Shown: one piece after another, positions 58,427-64,000 of the stretch
Layout of the letters: each line of letters opens with the position of its first letter
Numbering within the stretch: position 1 is the stretch's first letter
Source: Chytridium lagenaria
Lineage: Eukaryota; Chytridiomycota; Chytridiomycetes; Chytridiales; Chytridiaceae
Direction: 5' to 3'
DNA: 64,000 nt
NCBI GenBank assembly: GCA_025449115.1
Contig: JAHLKC010000089.1
Coordinates: forward strand, 107,882-171,881
The notes under the pieces: model-generated
Told to the model about the DNA's origin: nothing
Databases searched by the model: none
The model's input: only the letters and a program-made list of their open reading frames with translations
Program-made: the position numbers and the translations under genes

Positions 58427-58566
58427 GGATTCAAAAACTGTTTACGTGAAAAGAAGGCTTATGTATTACGATACAAGGCTATGTAGCAAGATGAACAGTT
58501 TTGACGATGAAAATGATGTCAACATGAAAGTATGAAGGAGAAGTGCATAGAAAATATCCCCTGTGT

Positions 58567-59245
58567 TTAAAGAAACGCTCCCGCAACAGCCAAAATAGCT
58601 AGAATCCAAACCCCGCTCACACCCACCCCATCGCAGATCCCGTCTTTGCAGCCCTTGCGTTGACGCAGCAACAGGAGCATTAACAGCTCCAGCCGTCGGT
58701 CTAGCTTTAAGCGTTCCAAAATCTAATGTGGCGAATGTGGCGGGTGCGACGGGGATAGTGGAACCGGTACCCCACCATCCTCCGTTCGTAGGGATTGGGT
58801 TTCCCCAGAGTGGGATATCGGGAGAAGTGGTAGCGTCAGATGGAGTAGCAGTTTGTTCGGGAAGGCTGCTGCATTGTGCGTAGACGTTTTGGTTGACAGC
58901 CCAGAAGGCGTTTCGATCTTCCTCTGGGCAAATTTGGATGCAGGCAAAGAAGACGGGATCATTTGCCGCCATCTAAATCGTTTAAAAGTTAGGAGGCTTA
59001 CACACTTTAAAGGATATCATGAATGGACAGTAGGTCAAGTGAAAGGCTATAAACGAGAAAGCAAACGGTCGCCTATATATCTATACCTTTGCACACATGT
59101 TGTAGTCATCCGCAGGGTTATTGACACAGCTCCGTGCGCACTGTGGTAACTGAGCGAGGAGCGATGTCTGTTGAGCCAGTGCCACATTCGCAGCAAATAT
59201 GACGATGAGGATGACGATGGCCATTGGCGTCATCTTGGAGTGCAT
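58567..59245 (-). CDS. CFEM-like secreted protein 1
   Basis: Exon 1 (59245-59087) encodes a signal peptide (MTPMAIVILIVIFAANVALA) and LPQCARSCVNNPADDYNMC. Exon 2 (from 58972) continues DPVFFACIQICPEEDRNAFW and NVYAQCS. The spacing C-x3-C ... C ... C-x3-C ... C resembles CFEM domains, with six rather than eight Cys. A Pro/Ser region follows. One base missing near 58630 (GGGG) sends the open frame to 58466. In the next frame the protein ends GVWILAILAVAGAFL at 58567, a typical GPI-type tail. The likely location is the cell surface or wall. CFEM proteins include haem binders and wall proteins; no binding Asp is obvious. Confidence 0.6.
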
Positions 59246-59940
59246 CTCTGGAGACAGTGGCTGTTTTCCAAGATACTTCCGTTACACGGCGTTTAAACTT
59301 CTTTTAAAGTTTTTTTTTTTTTTCGTGAAGTCCCATAAAAACAAAGAAAAGGTGTAACTCCGCAGAAGTGGAGATTCCAGGCTCGCCCACAACGATGACG
59401 GACACCAAAGGACGAAACCTTTTAAACCTCAAAGAAAATACCGAATACTTCCGTGTTGTCTTAAAAAAATAATAAATGCAGGACATACAAAAAGGATACA
59501 CATAAACAAGTTGGGGGCCCAAAAGACCGCAAAAGAAGAAAAATGGGAACGTTAAAAAGAAAATAAAAGAAAATGAAGGCAAAAGAAAGGAAGAGACCAT
59601 CACGTACTGAAAGAAATGTTCTCAGTCACATAAGTCTCGAACAGTAAGCTGACGATATCACAACAAAAACAAAACAAAAAAAAAGGTAAAAGGAAATATA
59701 AAGATAAGATATCAAAGGAGGGCCGAAACAAAAACAACTGCTCGGCCTCATGACCTTCAACCCATTCTGCCGCATCATCGGAGACGCGGGAAAAAAAGAG
59801 AAAAAGCAAAACTAAAAGATACAAGAAAAGAAAACAAACGCAATGCATTTACGTCAGGTAATCAAATAATAAAAGAGAAAGGGGGGATAGAGTTAAAAAA
59901 AAAGATCAACATACAATCGACCTCAAAAAATGCAAGCATC
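59246..59940. other. Intergenic, A-rich
   Basis: Poly-purine and A-rich sequence between CFEM-like genes 1 and 2. No feature supported. Confidence 0.4.
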
Positions 59941-60672
59941 TTAAAACAAAGCATGCGCAACACCAGCGACCATAAAAGCAGCTCCAACGCTCAACATCCC
60001 ACCAATCCTCTCTCCATCATTGCTCTCAGAACCAGCAGAGCTAACACCCCCGTTTCCACCAACCCTAGTCGACACGTTCGCAGTCGCAGTAGAGCTGAAT
60101 CCCCTGGTACCAGTGCCGTGCCACATGGTAGAGTGAACGCCCATTGTAGGCCTGAGTGACATAACATCAGTGGAATCCCCAGTAGCCATGGGAACACCAG
60201 ACTCTCCAGGGACACCAGACACTCCTGGGACACCAGAAACACCGGGTGTGAATTCGGGGCCGTGAGTGCAGAAGGAGGAAACACTTTGAGCAGCAGAGGC
60301 GATCCTGTTGAGGTCGGTCTCACTGCAGGTGGATTGACCACAGGCAAGGAGTTCCATGTATTTCTGAAAGAGATTGAAAAAAGATCAGCTCCAGCAATAC
60401 TGTGTGCTTGGCTTCCCGTCCATGCTTTGCCCCACACAATAAAAAAAAAAGGAAAAGAAAGGAGAGGTGCAACTCACAGATTCACCGGTTGAGCAGAGCG
60501 ACGTCAAGCTCTCCATGTTGAGCGGCATGGTGACGCCGTAAACCGTGTTCAGGCAAGTGGATAAGCACTCGGGGAGCGAGGTAATCAAGGCGTTGGCCCC
60601 AGGAACATCGTAAGCCTGAACCGCCGAGGCGAGGAAGGCGAGTGAAGCAGCGACAAAGGAAATGGACTTCAT
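59941..60672 (-). CDS. CFEM-like secreted protein 2 with GPI-type tail
   Basis: Exon 1 (60672-60478) has a signal peptide (MKSISFVAASLAFLASAVQA) and LPECLSTCLNTVYGV. Exon 2 (60363-59941), joined in phase 0, has KYMELLACGQSTCSETDLNR and SVSSFC. The Cys pattern is the same as in its neighbours. A short GVSGVPG/ESGVP repeat follows, then a Ser/Thr-rich stalk and a hydrophobic end (GGMLSVGAAFMVAGVAHALF) fitting a GPI signal. The frame is intact throughout. It is a tandem paralogue of the genes on either side. Confidence 0.72.
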
Positions 60673-61411
60673 TGTTTTAAAGTTTTGGTGTTTGTTATGT
60701 TCAAGGATCGTGGGTTGGTTGATAATGCAGATGCAATAAAGTACGAAAGACGGTTGTTGCAGAAGTGAAGAAGAAAAAAAGAGCGCTTTTATTCACACAG
60801 AGAAATAATATACACCCTTGGCCTCAGTGCTGACGATCATAGGGGCGAATGCCCTTGGGTTTTGCCGTACTACAACGTAAAGCCCATGCTGTTTTTGACA
60901 GGCGGAGGCCTCAAAAATCAAAGCATGCCTGCCCCCTGCTCACTGCTGTTTACGATACGACATTGCTAAAATAAAACACCCTGGCCCTCTTTTTTGCGAA
61001 AGTGACAGCAAAAACAAAGAAACACTTCCTTTTCTTCTCTTTCACGCTTTATATAAGTTGACATATATGCAAAAGACACAAAAAATCGATGCCGCTTATG
61101 CAGGCGAAAATAAAACTGAAGAAGGGATAAGAAAAAAATGAAACAAAAGGGGAATAAAAGAACGGTGAAGAAAAATAAGAAGCAAAGGACACGCACCCAG
61201 CTGAGTCTGCAGTATCAGCTGAGGGGTCCACCACTTCTCAAGAAGCCATCACAAATATGCAGCGCGAAAGCTCAATATAAGGGGCTAAGAAAGATTGAAT
61301 GTGGGTAAAACAATATCGACAAAAATCAAGTAAAAAAGTAATCGTCAAAGTAAAAACAATGGATAGCAAAAATGAATGCGAAGGGATAAATTAATACACC
61401 ATCACATTCGT
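60673..61411. other. Intergenic
   Basis: Promoter side of CFEM-like gene 2 and 3' side of gene 3. GTATATTATTTCTCTGTG near 60815 is AT-rich on the minus strand, but no clear TATA placement can be claimed. Confidence 0.35.
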
Positions 61412-62245
61412 TTAAAGCCACGCCTGAGCAACACCAGCAACAACAAGGGCAGCGCTGACGCTCAAGCGCCAACACTGACAGACTTCTCGCCACCGCTGAC
61501 AATAATGTTCTTGGTGGTCTTGGCGGGGTAACGGGGTCAGCGGGAGCGGGGGCAGCAGCGGGGAAGTAGCGGCGGGAGCAGCAGGCGCGGCGGGGGCGGC
61601 GGGCGACGGAGCGGGAGCGGCGGGGGCAGCGGGCGAAGGGGCAGGCGCAGGGCGGGCGCGGGGCAGCGGGGCGGGGGCGCAAAGACGGCCAAAGTCAATG
61701 TCATTAGCACGGGCAACGAGGGCACCAAAGTCGGCGGGAGGGCAGGCAGATTGAAGGCAGCCAATAACCTCACCAGACCTCTATCGAGGAGAAAAAAGTG
61801 AAAGTGTTAGTGACATTGTTCGGACATGTTGAGGGAGTTTTAGCAATCCATCCTGCCATCCCTCTGTGAAGTCAATATCGTGACACTCAAAAGAGAGAGT
61901 CATTACATATCCTTGTCTGGACTGCAGTCACTCTCCAGCCTGCCATAATCTATCCTCCTCAGCCCCTCGGGTTCATCGATCCACAATGTCCCAGTATGCA
62001 ACATCCGAAGACAGCTCCAGTGCAATAGAAAGTGAACCGATTACTCACCGACTCAGCAGTACGGCAGAGAGTAGCGGCAGCAGCGGCGGAGACGGGGGAG
62101 CTGACTCCGAAAATCCTGTTCAAGCAGGTGTTGAAGCATCCAGGGAGGCTGCTGATAAGACCGTTAATACCGGCAACGTCCTGAGCCTGGCGGCAGAGGC
62201 AAAGAAAGCGACGGAAGCGACGGCGACAATGTTGAAAGTCCTCAT
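61412..62245 (-). CDS. CFEM-like secreted protein 3 with Ala-Pro stalk
   Basis: Exon 1 (62245-62049) has a signal peptide (MRTFNIVAVASVAFFASA). After a one-base break near 62187 it reads GINGLISSLPGCFNTCLNRI and LCRTAES. A 267-bp intron leads to exon 2 (61780-61412): SGEVIGCLQSACPPADFGAL and GRLCAP, then a long Ala-Pro repeat stalk and a hydrophobic end (LSVSAALVVAGVAQAWL). The Cys pattern C-x3-C ... C ... C-x4-C ... C matches the two neighbours. The intron is longer than the neighbours' and the assignment of its ends is by eye. Confidence 0.62.
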
Positions 62246-63160
62246 TTTGATTGAAGTGTGTGTTGACGTTGTTGTTGGGTAGAAAAGGTGGGTATCGATG
62301 GAGTCGAAGGTTGTTGCGATTGAAGGCGGAAGAAAAAAAGATGAATCAAAATATCCCGTGGAATTACCTTGCTATTTATACCTCCCCCTCCAGCTGGCTG
62401 ACCCGCTTTTCCTTCCATTTCCCACTTTTTCTCATCAAAGAGCGAGGGTTACTTTACCCCTTCTTTGTCCGCATTTTCGCCAGCCCGGGTTTTGGCACAA
62501 GCCAATGATGACATGACGCATTTAAAATCAGTCCAGTCAGCCCCAACGCCGCCGCCGGCCCCTTGGTTCAATGTGAAGGGCCTTCACCAACACCCCCCTG
62601 TCGTTTGGCGGGAATTGATGAGATTGTCAGTTTTGACGGGATGTCCGAACACGTCCAGCAATATGTGGTCAACCCTTTTCAAGAGAGGGCCGTCATTGAT
62701 ACACCCTGTTCCGCGGAGGACATGTACAGTTTCGGCAGGTAAGATCAAGCACCCCGAGGCTCCGGAGCTCGGTAACAAAAAAGGAGAAGGTGGTTTCGTA
62801 ACTTCGTAATATGCGCTCTTTTGTTTGATATCAAAAAAACTGGCATTCGCATGTTAGAAAAAATAGCCCTTCACTCTGATTGCAAGATAAATCCTTTTTC
62901 CTGCATACGTAAAAGGGCAACATTTCAGTGTAAACGCAACGAAAAAAACACAAGATTAGTCATCCATCCAAATGTCCAAATTTATGCAGTAGATGACAGA
63001 ACCTGCAAAACAAAACTCACTGACTTCTGTGATCACCACCGCCGTCCCAAACCTTAATTAAAAAACCACTTCTGCACCAACGGCAAGATAAGACTTCCAA
63101 ACTCATGATCTCTAAGCATCTATCGCCCATCCAAAAAAACTCGCTAAATATGCCACAGAA
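62246..63160. other. Intergenic, no supported gene
   Basis: Several short frames on both strands, none with a domain. The minus strand near 63.05 kb may hold lost 3' exons of the GST-like gene, but I cannot read them. Confidence 0.3.
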
Positions 63161-63164
63161 ACTC

Positions 63165-63671
63165 ACCGCGATGTACTCCCTACCATCCGCCAGAATGTAT
63201 TGAAGCGCCTCATAAAGCCTTACCGTCTCGTCGTGATATCTTCTGATCGCGTTGGAATTTTCTCGAAAATATAGCGATTGAAGTGTCTTAGTTGACCTTG
63301 CATCGCTTATCCATATCGTCGTAAGTCAGTATTGCTGGATATATATTTGGAGGGAAAGAGGAAAAGATGACCTGATACAGGAGCCATTGAATGGCTTCGG
63401 ACTTTCCGAATAGAGATTTCTGTAACCCGTATCAAAGTGCTCGGCGAGGTAAAGGAGGATGGCTCCACTTTCACTGATGGTGAAGTCACCATTTTTGTCG
63501 GCAATGATGGCGAGGATCCTTCTTGATCCTGCCGGAATTTGATGTTAGCAGCTTCAATGCTACTGTATAGGAACGCCTATTCCTTTTGCTCGGCCTTGGA
63601 AAAGCTCCATCCGTTTGGTGTGTCTATAAAGAGTATGCGTTGATGTCCGCAAGAGAAATCTCATTAGACAT
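63165..63671 (-). pseudogene. Glutathione S-transferase-like gene, broken
   Basis: Reading down the minus strand: MSNEISLADINAYSL, then in the next frame DTPNGWSFSKAEQK, then SSIEAANIKFRQDQEGSS, then IADKNGDFTISESGAILLYL and AEHFDT, the GST N-terminal fold with its ESGAILLYLAE motif. AIQWLLYQ follows. After an intron come HFNRYIFEKIP and AIRRYHDETVRLYEALQYIL plus ADGREYIA, the start of the helical C-terminal domain of Ure2-like GSTs. At least four frame changes occur in 500 bases and the 3' end is not found. It is more decayed than its neighbours, so I call it a pseudogene, though sequence error adds to it. Confidence 0.6.
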
Positions 63672-64000
63672 TGTCTCGCAGGATCCTGCGCTTACTGGCA
63701 GTGTAGTGGCAGGCCTGGGTCATTGTAAGGAATGAATTATAGAAGAGAGATGGAAAATTGATTCAATGGTTTTATGTATATATTCACATCAACACGCTTT
63801 TCAAACCAAGGTTGTTTTGGAAAAAGGCCATCGCGTCCAATAATGATGGGCATTGCGTGCAATTACAACAAACTTAACCTTAAGTGACATTTCTAACCGT
63901 TTGAGCTACCTGGCCACACCGTGACATAAAGTGTTACGTAGTTCATGCCACTCATTGCTTTATCGCGAAAAGTCGAACGATTTAGAGAATAAAATAGAGG
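63672..64000. other. Terminal stretch without a supported gene
   Basis: A minus-strand GTAGCTCAAACGGTTAGA near 63.9 kb resembles a tRNA D-arm, but no matching T-arm was found. Confidence 0.35.

Noticed and set aside
63880..63950. tRNA gene on the minus strand
   Set aside because: A D-arm-like sequence is present, but there is no TTCRA T-loop and no acceptor pairing.
1..64000. CRISPR arrays, rRNA genes or bacterial operon features
   Set aside because: None seen; introns and tRNA style show nuclear fungal DNA.

Overview
This is a fungal nuclear window, most likely from an early-diverging zoosporic (chytrid-like) lineage. Short GT-AG introns of about 50-120 bp, a nuclear tRNA cluster, secreted expansin-like/LysM proteins, CFEM-like wall proteins, a Munc13-type C2/MUN protein, a non-LTR retrotransposon, a Helitron and a tyrosine-recombinase element all fit that. 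The species cannot be fixed from sequence alone, and many functional calls rest on motif recognition by eye.

Layout. 1-6.4 kb: the 3' part of a beta-lactamase-like serine hydrolase, a small unknown gene, and a secreted S41-family peptidase. 7.4-8.1 kb: four tightly packed tRNA genes (transcription order Phe-Val-Glu-Gly, minus strand) with decayed tRNA-Gly pieces beside them. 8.1-22.4 kb: a LINE inserted at the 5' end of tRNA-Phe with a 17-bp target duplication and a poly(A) tail. A Helitron in the opposite orientation lies between the LINE's left end and its ORF1, so I read it as nested. 22.4-34.7 kb: an AT-rich transposon graveyard holding a second decayed Helitron copy, Ty3-type integrase and LINE endonuclease remnants, two inverted copies of a 0.9-kb LTR-like repeat, and a GC-rich tyrosine-recombinase element split by one of those LTRs.

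35-45 kb: three secreted double-psi beta-barrel (expansin-like) genes in the same orientation. Two of them carry LysM chitin-binding modules and a shared Cys-rich tail, and all three are followed by recurrent TTCTCGG motifs. 45-64 kb, nearly all minus strand apart from one small plus-strand gene: an unknown gene, a large Munc13/Ync13-like protein, a large DUF4470-type protein, three CFEM-like secreted proteins with GPI-type tails, and a decayed GST-like gene.

A caution covers the whole window. Many host genes are broken by single-base frame changes, usually one base missing from a short homopolymer, while the protein similarity continues in the next frame. I read most of these as sequence errors rather than true pseudogenes, so CDS spans below are gene spans including introns and frame breaks. 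Together the 35-45 and 58-62 kb genes form a cell-wall-facing set (expansin-like, LysM, CFEM-like).
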